From: SCQP01 sp050747745
GTDB lineage: Bacteria > Acidobacteriota > Terriglobia > Terriglobales > SCQP01
Direction: 5' to 3'
Length of the DNA: 64,000 nt
Assembly: GCA_050747745.1 (NCBI GenBank)
Contig: JBOGKM010000115.1
Coordinates: forward strand, 1-64,000
The notes below the pieces were generated by a model that saw only the letters and a program-made list of their open reading frames with translations, was not told the origin of the DNA and ran no database searches. Below, in pieces: positions 8,737-18,490 of the stretch. How positions within the stretch are numbered: position 1 is the stretch's first letter; every line of letters begins with the position of its first letter. The translations under genes were made by a program, and so were the position numbers.

Positions 8737-10319
8737 CGCTCCCGCCGCTGGTGCGTGGAGGGAATGCGCAGATCCTCGCGGTACTTGGCCACGGTGCGCC
8801 GGGTAACGTCAATGCCCTGCTGGCCCAGCAGCATCGCCACGCGCTCGTCGGTGAGCGGATGCTTGCGGTCTTCCTCGTCGATGATCCTTTTCACCCGGCG
8901 CTTGAGGATGACCAGCGAGGTTTCGCCGCCGCGGCTGCCCTGCACCGCTTCGGAGAAGAAGAAGCGCAGCTCGAACACTCCTTGGTTGGTATGGACATAC
9001 TTGTTGGCCACGGCGCGGCTCACGGTGGAGGGATGCACGCCGATTTCCTCGGCCACTTCCTTGATCATCATCGGCCGCAGGAAGTCCATGCCGAAATCCA
9101 GAAAATCCGCCTGGCGCTCGACGATGGTGTGGCAGACGCGGGCGATGGTCTGCTTGCGCTGCTCCAGGTTGCGCAGGAACTGGATGGCGCTGGCGTAGCG
9201 CTCCTTGATGTAGCGGCCGGTCTCCCGCTGATCGCGCCCGAACTTCATCTCCCGGTATTCGTGGTTGAGCCGCAGGTTGGGCAGGCCATCGTCGTTCATG
9301 ATGATCTGATAGCGGTTCTGGCAGGTTTCGGTACCGCACACCGGGCAGCGCTCGCTGTGACCCTTGGCGAAGGCCACGTCGGGTTCGATCAGGCAGGCAT
9401 TGGCGGGGTTGTAGCGCCGCCCGGGAAAGGGATTGAGCTTGCGGATTTCCGCCAGTGCGCCGGCGACCTCCTCCTCGCTCACGTTGAGGGTGCGCGCCAG
9501 CTCGGAGTGGCGCGGATTCTGCAGCTCGGGCAGGTGCTCGCTCACCAGCGCAATCGCCAGGATCTGCACGCTGGAAAGCTGGAAGAGCTGAATCAACAGA
9601 CACTCGCGCAAATCGCGCGCCGCCACCCCGGGCGGATCGAAGCGCTGCACCAGATTCAGCGCCTCGCGCACCACATCCTCATCCAGGCCCTCGCCAGCCG
9701 CGATTTCCTCCACGCGCAACGGCCGCCGCCCCTTGTCGTCCTCGGCGGTCAGATAGCCGTCTTCATCGAGGTTGCCGATGATGGCTTCGGCGGCGTCGCG
9801 CAGCCCTTCTCCGATGGGCTCGACACCGAGCTGCGAGCGCAGGTGGTCGGTGAGCGTGGTCGGGGCGCTGACGAAGTTGTCGAACGAGGGCCGGTCGGCC
9901 TCGGTCACCGGCTGGGGTTGAAAACCTGGATCAAGATAGTCCTTGAAAAAATCGCCATAGTCGATTTCCTCAAACGCATCCACCGCGGGAGCCTCGAGCG
10001 CGCCTTCCTGTACTTCCGCGCTGGCGGCTTCCGTCGCGCCCACCGCGGCAGGCGTGTCCTCGCCGGCCGCCGCCGGCGCTTCGGAGCTTACACCGCCGCT
10101 GGGCTGCTGCAATTCCGCCTCCAGCCGCCCCAACTCCTCCAGCCCTGGTCCGGCGTCCTCCTGGCTCTCATCCAGCAGGGGATTTTCCAGCAGCTCGTGG
10201 CTGATCGCCTCCTGCAGCTCCAGCTTGTTCATGGCCAGGATGTTGACCATCTGCACCAGCCCGGGCGTGAGCGTCTGCTTCAGCGCGGGCTTGGCGATCA
10301 GTTTGGGACCCAGGTTCAT
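8733..10319 (-). CDS. rpoN: RNA polymerase sigma-54 factor
   Basis: 528 residues. Region I is glutamine/leucine-rich (KQTLTPGLVQMVNILAMNKLELQE). An acidic Ala-rich linker spans about 60-130, then come the core-binding domain, a helix-turn-helix (GVHPSTVSRAV) and the C-terminal RpoN box, here TRRTVAKYRE. It directs transcription from -24/-12 promoters with AAA+ activators. Odd feature: the core-binding domain carries a short insertion with CPVCGTETC (around residues 323-331), which could bind metal. The gene lies between lptB and rapZ, a common arrangement. Confidence 0.95.
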   Translation of the reverse strand: MNLGPKLIAKPALKQTLTPGLVQMVNILAMNKLELQEAISHELLENPLLDESQEDAGPGLEELGRLEAELQQPSGGVSSEAPAAAGEDTPAAVGATEAASAEVQEGALEAPAVDAFEEIDYGDFFKDYLDPGFQPQPVTEADRPSFDNFVSAPTTLTDHLRSQLGVEPIGEGLRDAAEAIIGNLDEDGYLTAEDDKGRRPLRVEEIAAGEGLDEDVVREALNLVQRFDPPGVAARDLRECLLIQLFQLSSVQILAIALVSEHLPELQNPRHSELARTLNVSEEEVAGALAEIRKLNPFPGRRYNPANACLIEPDVAFAKGHSERCPVCGTETCQNRYQIIMNDDGLPNLRLNHEYREMKFGRDQRETGRYIKERYASAIQFLRNLEQRKQTIARVCHTIVERQADFLDFGMDFLRPMMIKEVAEEIGVHPSTVSRAVANKYVHTNQGVFELRFFFSEAVQGSRGGETSLVILKRRVKRIIDEEDRKHPLTDERVAMLLGQQGIDVTRRTVAKYREDLRIPSTHQRRER

Positions 10320-10325
10320 AGGTAA

Positions 10326-11051
10326 CTAGACCAGGCTGAAGCTCTCGCCCAGATAGACGCGGCGCACGTCGGCGTCGTCGCCCAGCTCGGCCGGCGTGCC
10401 CATGCGGAAGATGCGTCCGTCATGAATGATGTACGCGCGATCGGTGACACTGAGGGTCTCCCGAACATTGTGGTCGGTGATCAATACCCCTATGTTATCG
10501 GCGCGAAGACGGGAAATTATCTGTTGTAAATCCAACACAGCCAGCGGATCAATGCCGCTAAACGGCTCGTCCAGCAGCATAAACGCCGGCTCCAGCACCA
10601 AGCCGCGCGCAATTTCCACCCGCCGCCGCTCGCCACCGGATAAGGCATAGGCCAGCGTGGCGCGAACCCGGCCCAGCCCCAGCAGCTCCAGTAGCTTTTC
10701 CAGCCGCTCCTTGCGCTGCGCCGGCGTCAGGGGCCGGACTTCCAGAATGGCCATGAGATTCTGCTCGACCGTCAGCTTGCGGAATACGGAAGGCTCCTGC
10801 GGCAAGTAGCTGATGCCCAACTGCGCGCGCTGATACATGGGAAGCATGGTGATGTCGTGCTCGTCGAGCAGGACGCGGCCCATGTCGGGAGCAATTTGAC
10901 CCACGATCATATGGAAGGTGGTGGTTTTGCCCGCGCCATTGGGACCGAGCAGACCGACGACTTCGCCCCGCGCGATGGAAATGCTCACTCCATTAACCAC
11001 GGCCCGGCCCTTATAGAGCTTGCAGACCTGGTCGGTAGAAAGGCGCTCCAT
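10326..11051 (-). CDS. lptB: LPS export ABC transporter ATPase
   Basis: 241 residues with Walker A GPNGAGKTTT (about 35-44), the Q-loop in YLPQEPSVF, signature LSGGERRRVEIARG, Walker B FMLLDEPFSGID and the switch His in ITDHNVRET. This matches LptB closely, including the DHNVRETL segment. LptB powers extraction of LPS from the inner membrane with LptF/LptG, which are not in this window. It lies 6 bp upstream of rpoN and downstream of the LptC/LptA-like gene. Confidence 0.93.
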   Translation of the reverse strand: MERLSTDQVCKLYKGRAVVNGVSISIARGEVVGLLGPNGAGKTTTFHMIVGQIAPDMGRVLLDEHDITMLPMYQRAQLGISYLPQEPSVFRKLTVEQNLMAILEVRPLTPAQRKERLEKLLELLGLGRVRATLAYALSGGERRRVEIARGLVLEPAFMLLDEPFSGIDPLAVLDLQQIISRLRADNIGVLITDHNVRETLSVTDRAYIIHDGRIFRMGTPAELGDDADVRRVYLGESFSLV

Positions 11052-11139
11052 AATGGCGGTGGGGAAGGGTGGGAGAAAAATTTATCCGCCCAGCGCGGGC
11101 GCAGGGGTAAAGCGGCACGGGCGCACATGGCCTGCCAGC

Positions 11140-11163
11140 AACTCACTGAAAAAACAGTCAGTT
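11140..11163 (-). other. Imperfect hairpin at the lptC/A-like stop codon
   Basis: Positions 11140-11148 and 11155-11163 form a 9-bp stem with one mismatch around a six-base loop (T6 on the minus strand). It covers the stop codon of the LptC/LptA-like gene and lies about 90 bp upstream of lptB. There is no U-tract after the stem, so it is not a classical terminator. It may protect or attenuate the transcript between the two genes (inference). Confidence 0.35.
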
Positions 11164-13494
11164 ACGAATCCTGGAGGAACCGAAAACGCGGCTTCCATGC
11201 TTGCCTCCAACCTGAATTTCATCATTGGCCAAAGAAAAAGTCAAGGGATCGCCGGTGATTTTGCCGTGTTCGGCATCCAAAATGCTGGGAGGTCCGCCCG
11301 CCAAGCGAATTTCGTTGGTGGCAAAGTCAAAGCTGAGGCTTTCGGAGCGGGCGGAGCGGTTGGCTTGCTGAACCATGACACCGCCGGTGGCGCGGGCGCG
11401 CTGGAGTTGGTGTGGCTCGGACCCGCTGAGAAAGACAGTCAGGCGCGGGGCAGTGAGAGTGGCGCCGCTGACCTGCAAGCGCACACCGCCGCGATAGCGA
11501 ATCTGCTGTTGTAGGGCCGAGTAGCTCAGCGCCGAGGCGGTGATGGTGACGGCGCGCGGGGCCGCGGAGAGGGGAGCAGAGGAATCCGCGAGCAGGGGGC
11601 CGGCTGCGGCTCGGGGCGTGGATACAAACACGGTGCGCACGTGTCCGGTGGCTTGCAGGGCGGCGGGCTGGCCATTGGCCGCCGTCAGGGTGAGCGTATC
11701 GGCGCGCAGCAGATTGGGAGCCTGGAGCAGTCGCACCGCACCGCTAAACACGGCGCGGCCGCGAAAGCCGGCGCGGCTGGCGACGCCGGCAGGATGCTGC
11801 CATTGCAGCTGCGCCGCAGTGACGACCACGGGCAGGCCAGGCGCCAGCATGGGGCCGAGCGCAGCTCCGGATGGGGCGTCGGGGCGCGGGGTCAAGCTGA
11901 CCGCGACCGTGCCGCCGGGAAGGGCGCGGGCGTTCAAGGTCGCGCTGCCGTCGCCATGGCGGATCCAGGTGGCGGCGGCGGCGGAAAAGGTGGCTTGCGG
12001 ACTGGAGCCGTGCACCGCCCCGCTTAGCACGACCGCGCCGGTAGCAGGAGTGTAAACCACCCGTTCGGCCTCGAGTTGCTGCGCGCCCTGGAGCAGGCGC
12101 ACCCGGCCGGATTCACTCACCCGCCGCGGCTGCGCGGCGCCTCCCGCCGCTGGAGCGGCAAAATCCACGCTGAGGTGCTGGCTAAAGCTGGTGCGTTCGG
12201 CGCCGTCCACCTGCTGCTGCAGCTCCACGTCGCCGCTGGCCTGCACCCGTTGGGGCTGCTGGCGGGCACCGAAAGCCAGGTACAAATGATCGGCTTCGGC
12301 CTGAAGTGCGGCCTGGCGCAGTTGCGTTCGCCCCTGAGTGGTGATGGAGGCCAGGGCGGGCAGACCGCGGCCAGGCGCGGCGGCGAAGCGGACGTCGAGC
12401 TCGGGCGCGGCCAGCCGTTCCGCCTCCGCGCCGGACTGAGTGAGCACGGCGCCGCCGCGGGCCGCCAAGCGGACGGGTTCGCCGGCGGAGGAAAAGGCCA
12501 CATCCAGCACGGCCGCCCGCAGGCGCCGCTCGACTGGATGCCCGCGCAGGGTTTCGGTCTGCTCGGCCACGACGTCGCCGTTCAGCTGGAGCTGCTGCAG
12601 CTTCTGCCCGGCACGGCTGAAATCTGCATGCGCCGCCGCCGCCCGCACCGAAATGGGATCGCCAGCGCTGCTGCGATCGATGGCCACCACCTGACCTCGG
12701 GCATCGAGATGGCGCAGGGATTCATCCGGACGCATGAAGGCGGTGAAGCGTTCGGCAGCCAGCGATTGGGTGCCCTGACGCAGGCGGGCATGCCCGAGCA
12801 GGCGCACGCGCACTTCCCCGGCAGAACCCGCGGAGGCGGCCAGCTTCGTGAGTTGCGCCTGATCGCTGGCCAGGGAAAGCAACTGCCCCGGCCCGCGCGG
12901 CCAGCTCAGCTGCACGCCGCCGGAAAACACGGCCGTGCCAGTGCGGCTGTCCAGGCGCGCGGTAGCGGCGCTGCCGTGCGCCGCACCCAGGGAAAACTGC
13001 ACCCCCTGGGATACGCTCCCGGTGCCCCGCTTGACGTTGTAGCTGAGACCGCGAGCTTCGATCTGGACCTGGTTTGCAAGCTGGATGCGCACCTCGCTCT
13101 GCGCCTGCAGCAGCCCGCTCTGTTGGTCGTAGCGGAACTGACCACCGGTGATTTCATCGGCATGCCGGCCCAGCTGGTCGTAGATCAGGATGCGCACCTG
13201 GCGCAGCTCGTCCACGCCGTTGGGGCGCAACTTATCGGCACCCGCGGCAAAGACGCGGAACACCGGTTTGCCGCCTGCGGTTTTGGAAATTTCCACCCCG
13301 GCCGCGCTTTGCTGCACGCGCAGGCCCAACTGCGGAGCGTGCGCACGCGGGCGCCGCCGCTGCCGCACCGCGTACACAGCGATTAGCGCCGCCGCCCCCG
13401 CCAGCAGCGCGATGGCCACCGCGCGGCGCAGGCGCAGCAGCTGCCGGGCTCGGCCGGCATAAGGATTGGGCGGCGGGACCACTGGCACTAGCAT
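11158..13494 (-). CDS. Large LptC/LptA-like (OstA-domain) LPS transport protein
   Basis: 778 residues. A short cytoplasmic N-terminus and one transmembrane anchor (about 22-45) are followed by an LptC-like segment (GGKPVFRVFAAGADKL, ITGGQFRYDQQSGLLQAQSEVRI). Several OstA-type beta-jellyroll stretches then repeat the GxV...A..L.Y pattern (LSYNVKRGTGSV, ERVVYTPATGAVVLSG, LSYSALQQQIRYRGGV). LptC and LptA form the periplasmic bridge for LPS. Here anchor, LptC and multiple LptA-like folds appear to be one polypeptide several times the length of either. It is upstream of lptB on the same strand, which supports the role. Confidence 0.8.
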   Translation of the reverse strand: MLVPVVPPPNPYAGRARQLLRLRRAVAIALLAGAAALIAVYAVRQRRRPRAHAPQLGLRVQQSAAGVEISKTAGGKPVFRVFAAGADKLRPNGVDELRQVRILIYDQLGRHADEITGGQFRYDQQSGLLQAQSEVRIQLANQVQIEARGLSYNVKRGTGSVSQGVQFSLGAAHGSAATARLDSRTGTAVFSGGVQLSWPRGPGQLLSLASDQAQLTKLAASAGSAGEVRVRLLGHARLRQGTQSLAAERFTAFMRPDESLRHLDARGQVVAIDRSSAGDPISVRAAAAHADFSRAGQKLQQLQLNGDVVAEQTETLRGHPVERRLRAAVLDVAFSSAGEPVRLAARGGAVLTQSGAEAERLAAPELDVRFAAAPGRGLPALASITTQGRTQLRQAALQAEADHLYLAFGARQQPQRVQASGDVELQQQVDGAERTSFSQHLSVDFAAPAAGGAAQPRRVSESGRVRLLQGAQQLEAERVVYTPATGAVVLSGAVHGSSPQATFSAAAATWIRHGDGSATLNARALPGGTVAVSLTPRPDAPSGAALGPMLAPGLPVVVTAAQLQWQHPAGVASRAGFRGRAVFSGAVRLLQAPNLLRADTLTLTAANGQPAALQATGHVRTVFVSTPRAAAGPLLADSSAPLSAAPRAVTITASALSYSALQQQIRYRGGVRLQVSGATLTAPRLTVFLSGSEPHQLQRARATGGVMVQQANRSARSESLSFDFATNEIRLAGGPPSILDAEHGKITGDPLTFSLANDEIQVGGKHGSRVFGSSRIRN

Positions 13495-13574
13495 ATCGCC
13501 GCCGTCGGGGCGTGACGGGCGTCACAGCCGCCCGCGCGCACCCGCCGCCAGAATCGAGAGTGGGAGACGAGGCG

Positions 13575-14387
13575 ATGGCCACCAACCTGGCGCTGGGGAG
13601 TAAGACAATTGGGGAGGAGCGGCAACCGGGACACTGGCTGTTGGCCAGCTTGGGCAAGCGCGTGCTGCGCCCGGGCGGACGCGAGCTGACACAATGGATG
13701 TTGGCCCGGCTGGCGATCGGCGCCTGCGACCGCGTGGTCGAGTTCGCGCCGGGCACGGGCGCTACCGCGCGCCTGGCGCTGAGGGCAGGACCGCGCGAAT
13801 ATATCGCGGTCGAACGCGACGCCGCCGCCGCCGCGCGCATGCGTGCCTGGCTGGCGGCGCACGCCGGCCGGGTGCGGGCGCACAGCGTCGAAAACAGCGC
13901 CGAGGGCACCGGGCTGGCCGGCGCCAGCTACAGCGTCGTCTATGGCGAGGCCATGCTCAGCCTGCAAACACCGGAACAGAAGCGCCGCATTCTGGCGGAG
14001 GCGGCGCGGCTGCTTCAGCCCGGCGGCCGCTATGGCATGCACGAACTTTGCCTCACCCCGGCGAGGATCAGCGACGCATTGCGCCGGGAAATTCAGGCGG
14101 CGATGTCGAAGGAAATTCATGTCGGCGTGCAGCCCATTCCCGCCGCGGAATGGCGCGTGCTGCTGCAGCAGGCCGGTCTGCGCGTGCAGGCGGAAACGCA
14201 TGCGCCCATGCGATTGCTTGAGCCCGGTCGCCTCATCCGCGATGAAGGGCTGCTGGGGGCGGCGCGCTTCGCCTGCAACCTGGCACGCAGACCGGCCGCC
14301 CGTGCCCGGGTGCGCGCCATGCGGGGATTATTCCACCGCTATGGCGCCCACCTGGAGGCCATTGCACTGGTCGCGACCGCGCCCTGA
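13575..14387 (+). CDS. Class I SAM-dependent methyltransferase
   Basis: 270 residues from ATG 13575, which follows GGGAGACGAGG; an in-frame GTG at 13512 would add 21 unremarkable residues. Motif I is VVEFAPGTGATAR, motif II is EYIAVERD, and YGEAMLSLQ and LLQPGGRYGMHEL follow as post-I and motif III. The substrate is unknown. It diverges from the LptC/A-like gene with about 80 bp between starts. Confidence 0.8.
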   Translation: MATNLALGSKTIGEERQPGHWLLASLGKRVLRPGGRELTQWMLARLAIGACDRVVEFAPGTGATARLALRAGPREYIAVERDAAAAARMRAWLAAHAGRVRAHSVENSAEGTGLAGASYSVVYGEAMLSLQTPEQKRRILAEAARLLQPGGRYGMHELCLTPARISDALRREIQAAMSKEIHVGVQPIPAAEWRVLLQQAGLRVQAETHAPMRLLEPGRLIRDEGLLGAARFACNLARRPAARARVRAMRGLFHRYGAHLEAIALVATAP

Positions 14388-14495
14388 GCGCCCGCGGGAT
14401 GCTCGCCCGGTCATGGCTTTCGCGTTGACGGGAATATCATCACCTAGCCTTTTTTTCGCCACGTCGATGCCTCACCTGTGGTACAGTTCGTGCCT

Positions 14496-17453
14496 ATGTT
14501 GCATCCGCACCTGCCGCGTTCCCTGCGTGTTCCGCTATTCACCCTGGCGCTGAGCCTGGCCGCTGGCGGCGTACTGCTGGCGCAGGGCCGCCGCCACGCG
14601 CCGCCGCCCAAACCGCCGGTCAATGCCTCCAGCAATCCATTGCTGCGCCCGTTCGTGTTCCGCTCAATCGGGCCGGCGACCATGCTGGGGCGCGTGGATG
14701 ACATTGAAGGCACGGCGCAGGATCCGATGCTGCTGTACGTAGGTTTCGCCACCGGCGGGCTGTGGCGCTCGACCGATGGCGGCCTGCACTGGACCCCGCT
14801 GTGGAACAGCCTGCCGAATGAATCCGTGGGCGCCATCGCGGTGGCGCCGTCGGATAAGAACATTGTGTATGTAGGCAGCGGCGAAGCCAACAATCGCCAG
14901 AGTTCGTCCATCGGCGACGGGATGTGGGGCACGCGTGACGGCGGCCAGACATGGAAGTATCTGGGCCTGCGCAACACCCAGTCCATCGGCGGCATTGCGG
15001 TGGATCCGCGCAACCCCGACGTCGTCTATGTGGCGGCCAACGGCCACCTGTTCGGACCCAACGCCGAGCGCGGACTGTACAAGACCACGGACGGCGGCCA
15101 GACCTGGGTGAAGTCGAAATATATTGACGAGAACACCGGCTTCGAGGATGTCGAACTGGATCCGTCCAATCCCGACGTCGTCTACGCCACCAGCTATGAG
15201 CACCAGCGCACGTGGTGGGGCTACGATGGCGGCGGGGCCAACAGCGGATTGTGGAAGTCGACCGACGCGGGAAGTACCTGGAAGCGCCTTGATGGCCCCG
15301 GCTGGCCCCAGCCCAAGGACGATCTTTACGGCCGCATCGCCGTGGCCATTTTCCCTCCCAACCCCAAAATCATATACGCCCAGGTCGAAGCCGGCGCCAG
15401 CGCGGGCGTGGGTGGCGGCACCGACGTCAATGGCGGCCCGGCCAAGCCGCGCACCGGACCGGGCGCGTTCGGTCCGCGCAAACCCGCTCCACCCAATCCC
15501 AACGGCGACGGCGTCTATCGCACCGAGGATGGCGGCGCCACCTGGACGCTGATGAGCAACCAGGATCAGCGGCCGATGTATTTCAGCCGCATCCGCGTGG
15601 ATCCAAAAAACGTAGACAAAATCCTGGTGGGCGGCACGCCCGGCCAGATTTCCATGGATGGCGGCAAAACCTGGAAGCCGATGACCGGCTCCCACACCGA
15701 CTACCACGCCATCTGGATCAACCCCACCGACCCCCGCATTGTGCTGGTGGGCCACGACGGCGGCTTCGACATCAGCCATGACGGCGGCAAGAGCTGGTTC
15801 TACAACAACAACATGGCCGTGGGCCAGTTCTATCAGGTCTCCGCCGATATGCGCCATCCCTACTACGTCTGCGGCGGGTTGCAGGACAACAACGCCTGGT
15901 GTGGCCCCAGCGCCATGCGCAACAGCACCGGCCCAGTGGATACGGATTGGTACACGGTGGCAGGCGGCGATGGCTTCTACACCCGCCAGGATCCAGCCGA
16001 TTACAACATCGTCTACGGCGAATCCCAAGACGGCAACATGAGCCGCCACGATCTGCGCAACGGCACGCAGATCAGCGTCCGCCCGCGCTTCAACTCGCCC
16101 GCCACGCCGGGCAGCTTCTTCCCCGGCGGACCGGGCAACATCGTCAACCAGCCCCAGGATCCGCCGCAGTTGCGCTATTACTGGAACGCGCCGTTTGAGA
16201 TCTCGCCCTTCGATCCCAACAAGATCTACATGGCCGCGCAGTACTTTTTCGTCTCCACCAACCGGGGCGATACGTGGACGATGAATCCCGAGGACCTGAG
16301 CAAGGATGTCAGCCGCTGGTCGGCCAGCAACAACATTATGGGCGTGGCCGACAACCTGCCCATGGTGGAAAAAAACGACGGACTGTCGGCCAGCTCGCTG
16401 GCCACGCAGGTGCGCGAGTTGCCCTCGCAGCCGGGTGAAATCTGGGTGGGCACCGACGACGGTAACCTGCAGCTCAGCCTGGACGGTGGCCGCCATTTCA
16501 CCAACGTCATGGATAACCTGACCAGCAGCGTGCCCAGCGCTCCCAAGGGCTATGTGCTGGTGTCGCGTATCGAGCCCTCCCATTTCAGCGGTGCAGTCAC
16601 CTACGTCGCGCTCGACAACCACCGCAACGACGACTACCACCCCTACCTTTACAAGACCACCGACTACGGCAAAACCTGGACCGACGTCACCGCCAATCTG
16701 CCCGCCCTGGGCGAAATTCAGGCGCTGCGCGAGGATTCACGCAACCCCAACCTGCTGTTTGTCGGCACCGAGTTCGGCTTGTTCATTTCGACCAACGGCG
16801 GCCAGAGCTGGGAGAAATTCATGACCGGCCTGCCCGAAGTTCCGGTCAACGACATCCTCATCCATCCCCGCCAGCGTGACTTGATCCTCGCCACGCACGG
16901 CCGCTCGATCTGGATTTGCGATGACATCACTCCGCTCGAGCAGCTTCCGCAAATCGGCGATGCCGACGTGCACCTGTTCAACCCGCGACCAGCGGTGGAA
17001 TGGAAGAGCGATACCGAAGCCCAGCGCCACGTTTATCAGAACCAGTTCCATGGCCAAAATCCGCAGGGCGGCACCGCCATCAGCATCTGGGCGAAAAACG
17101 ACATGGGACCGGCCACGATTGATTTCCTGCAAAACAACAAAGTGGTCAGCACCATGCACGAAAAGGACGTGCCTGCGGGCCTGAACCGCTTCCAGTGGAA
17201 CATGCGCGGCCTCGCGCCCAAGCTCACGCCGCAACAGGCGGCGCGCATGCGCCAGTTCCGCCGCTTCCGCCGCGGCGCGAGCGCGGGAGTGCCGTTCGTG
17301 GCCGAGGGCGGCGGCGGCTTTTTCGGCCGCGCGACTGGTCAGGGGCCGCTGCTGGCGCCGGGCAGCTACATGGTGCGGGTCACGGTGGGCGGGCAGACGC
17401 TGAAATCGTCGGTGGTGATTCTGGCCGACGAGTGGATGCATCAGGAGAACTAG
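14496..17453 (+). CDS. Secreted sortilin/BNR-repeat beta-propeller protein
   Basis: 985 residues from ATG 14496. A signal peptide (about 1-28, ending AQGRR) is followed by many Asp-box repeats of the form S/T-x-D-G-G-x-T/S-W (STDGGLHW, TRDGGQTW, TTDGGQTW, STDAGSTW, TEDGGATW and others). These build one or two VPS10/sortilin-type beta-propellers, and the C-terminal 150 residues form a beta-rich domain (FLQNNKVVSTMHEKDV). Such proteins are abundant in Acidobacteria and Bacteroidetes and are often annotated as glycosyl hydrolases without proof. Its stop codon shares the palindrome CTAG with the convergent ATP-grasp gene. Confidence 0.85.
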   Translation: MLHPHLPRSLRVPLFTLALSLAAGGVLLAQGRRHAPPPKPPVNASSNPLLRPFVFRSIGPATMLGRVDDIEGTAQDPMLLYVGFATGGLWRSTDGGLHWTPLWNSLPNESVGAIAVAPSDKNIVYVGSGEANNRQSSSIGDGMWGTRDGGQTWKYLGLRNTQSIGGIAVDPRNPDVVYVAANGHLFGPNAERGLYKTTDGGQTWVKSKYIDENTGFEDVELDPSNPDVVYATSYEHQRTWWGYDGGGANSGLWKSTDAGSTWKRLDGPGWPQPKDDLYGRIAVAIFPPNPKIIYAQVEAGASAGVGGGTDVNGGPAKPRTGPGAFGPRKPAPPNPNGDGVYRTEDGGATWTLMSNQDQRPMYFSRIRVDPKNVDKILVGGTPGQISMDGGKTWKPMTGSHTDYHAIWINPTDPRIVLVGHDGGFDISHDGGKSWFYNNNMAVGQFYQVSADMRHPYYVCGGLQDNNAWCGPSAMRNSTGPVDTDWYTVAGGDGFYTRQDPADYNIVYGESQDGNMSRHDLRNGTQISVRPRFNSPATPGSFFPGGPGNIVNQPQDPPQLRYYWNAPFEISPFDPNKIYMAAQYFFVSTNRGDTWTMNPEDLSKDVSRWSASNNIMGVADNLPMVEKNDGLSASSLATQVRELPSQPGEIWVGTDDGNLQLSLDGGRHFTNVMDNLTSSVPSAPKGYVLVSRIEPSHFSGAVTYVALDNHRNDDYHPYLYKTTDYGKTWTDVTANLPALGEIQALREDSRNPNLLFVGTEFGLFISTNGGQSWEKFMTGLPEVPVNDILIHPRQRDLILATHGRSIWICDDITPLEQLPQIGDADVHLFNPRPAVEWKSDTEAQRHVYQNQFHGQNPQGGTAISIWAKNDMGPATIDFLQNNKVVSTMHEKDVPAGLNRFQWNMRGLAPKLTPQQAARMRQFRRFRRGASAGVPFVAEGGGGFFGRATGQGPLLAPGSYMVRVTVGGQTLKSSVVILADEWMHQEN

Positions 17454-18490
17454 GCGCGCGTGACGCGCTGGCGGGTGAGGGCGAGGATCTCGCCAATCAA
17501 TTGCGCATAGGTGCGGCCGGTCTTACGCGCCGCCATGGCGAACTCGGCGCCGCTCGAGAGCCAGGGATTGGGATTGGCTTCCAGCACATAGACCTCGTTT
17601 TTGGGGGTAAGGCGCAGGTCAATGCGGCCATAGTCGCGCAGCTTCAGCGCCCGATAGGCGGCGAGCGCGGACGCTTCCAGTTCCTGCGCCACCGCCGCAG
17701 GTAGATCCTCCACGGGCGCCGACTTGGTCAGCCGGTAGGCCTCGCTGCCGCGCTCCCACTTGACCTCGGCGCTGGCGATGCGCGGCGTACCCTCGGGCAG
17801 CTTGGAAAGATCCAGCTCGACCGGGGGCAGCGCCTCGGCGGGATGGTTGCCCAGAATGCTGACGTAGATCTCGCGCCCCTCGATGTATTCCTCGATCAGC
17901 GCCGGGGAGTCGAAGGTCTCGTGGATGTAGTCAATGCGTTGCATCAGCTCGCGCACGCTGTGGACCACGGCGGCGGCTTCAATGCCGATCGAGCCATCCT
18001 CGTTGGCGGGCTTGACGATGAGCGGAAAGCTGATGTCGTGCGCGTGCTCCAGCCGTCCGCGGTAGCAGACGGCGAATTGGGGTGTGCGGATGCCGTGGAA
18101 GGCGAAGATCTTCTTCGCCAGTGCCTTGTCCTGGGCGAGGTGCAGCGCGCGCGGCCCGGCGCCGGTGTAGGGACGGCCGAGCAGATCGAAATAGGCGGCC
18201 AGATGCACATCGCGAGTATCATCGCCGGCATAGGATTCGGTCAGGTTGAAGAACAGGTCGGCGTCGAATTTGGCCAGTCCCAGCAGCGAGGCTTCGCGCC
18301 CGTCCAGGGCGTAATAACTGGGATCGTGGCCCAGCTTTTGCAGGGCTTCGAAGATCTCCTCGCGGTCGGGCTTGTCGCGCTTGCGCTGGCGTTTGCGCGC
18401 CGGACGGCGGCGCGAGACCGGCTCGGCAGCGGCTTCCGGCTCGTCCCAGGTGTCGTAGACGACGGCGACTTTGAGAGCAGCGTCTATCAT
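17450..18490 (-). CDS. ATP-grasp ligase, D-Ala-D-Ala-ligase-like
   Basis: 346 residues from ATG 18490. An N-terminal Rossmann-like domain opens VAVVYDTWDEP and contains a very basic insertion (about residues 25-45, RRRPARKRQRKRDKPDR). The ATP-grasp fold has LAQDKALAKKIF, FPLIVKPANEDGSIGI, EEYIEGREIYVSI and the Mg-binding YVLEANPNPWLS. It should join a carboxylate to an amine with ATP. The substrate is unknown, and cell-wall Ddl is unlikely given the context and the divergent N-domain. It overlaps the metallopeptidase gene by 4 bp, so the two are probably translated together. Confidence 0.85.
   Translation of the reverse strand: MIDAALKVAVVYDTWDEPEAAAEPVSRRRPARKRQRKRDKPDREEIFEALQKLGHDPSYYALDGREASLLGLAKFDADLFFNLTESYAGDDTRDVHLAAYFDLLGRPYTGAGPRALHLAQDKALAKKIFAFHGIRTPQFAVCYRGRLEHAHDISFPLIVKPANEDGSIGIEAAAVVHSVRELMQRIDYIHETFDSPALIEEYIEGREIYVSILGNHPAEALPPVELDLSKLPEGTPRIASAEVKWERGSEAYRLTKSAPVEDLPAAVAQELEASALAAYRALKLRDYGRIDLRLTPKNEVYVLEANPNPWLSSGAEFAMAARKTGRTYAQLIGEILALTRQRVTRA

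Noticed and set aside
14664..16640. 658-codon antisense open frame within the propeller gene
   Set aside because: It is the shadow of a high-GC coding strand; the plus-strand frame has a signal peptide and repeated Asp-boxes, and the antisense protein has no recognisable motif.
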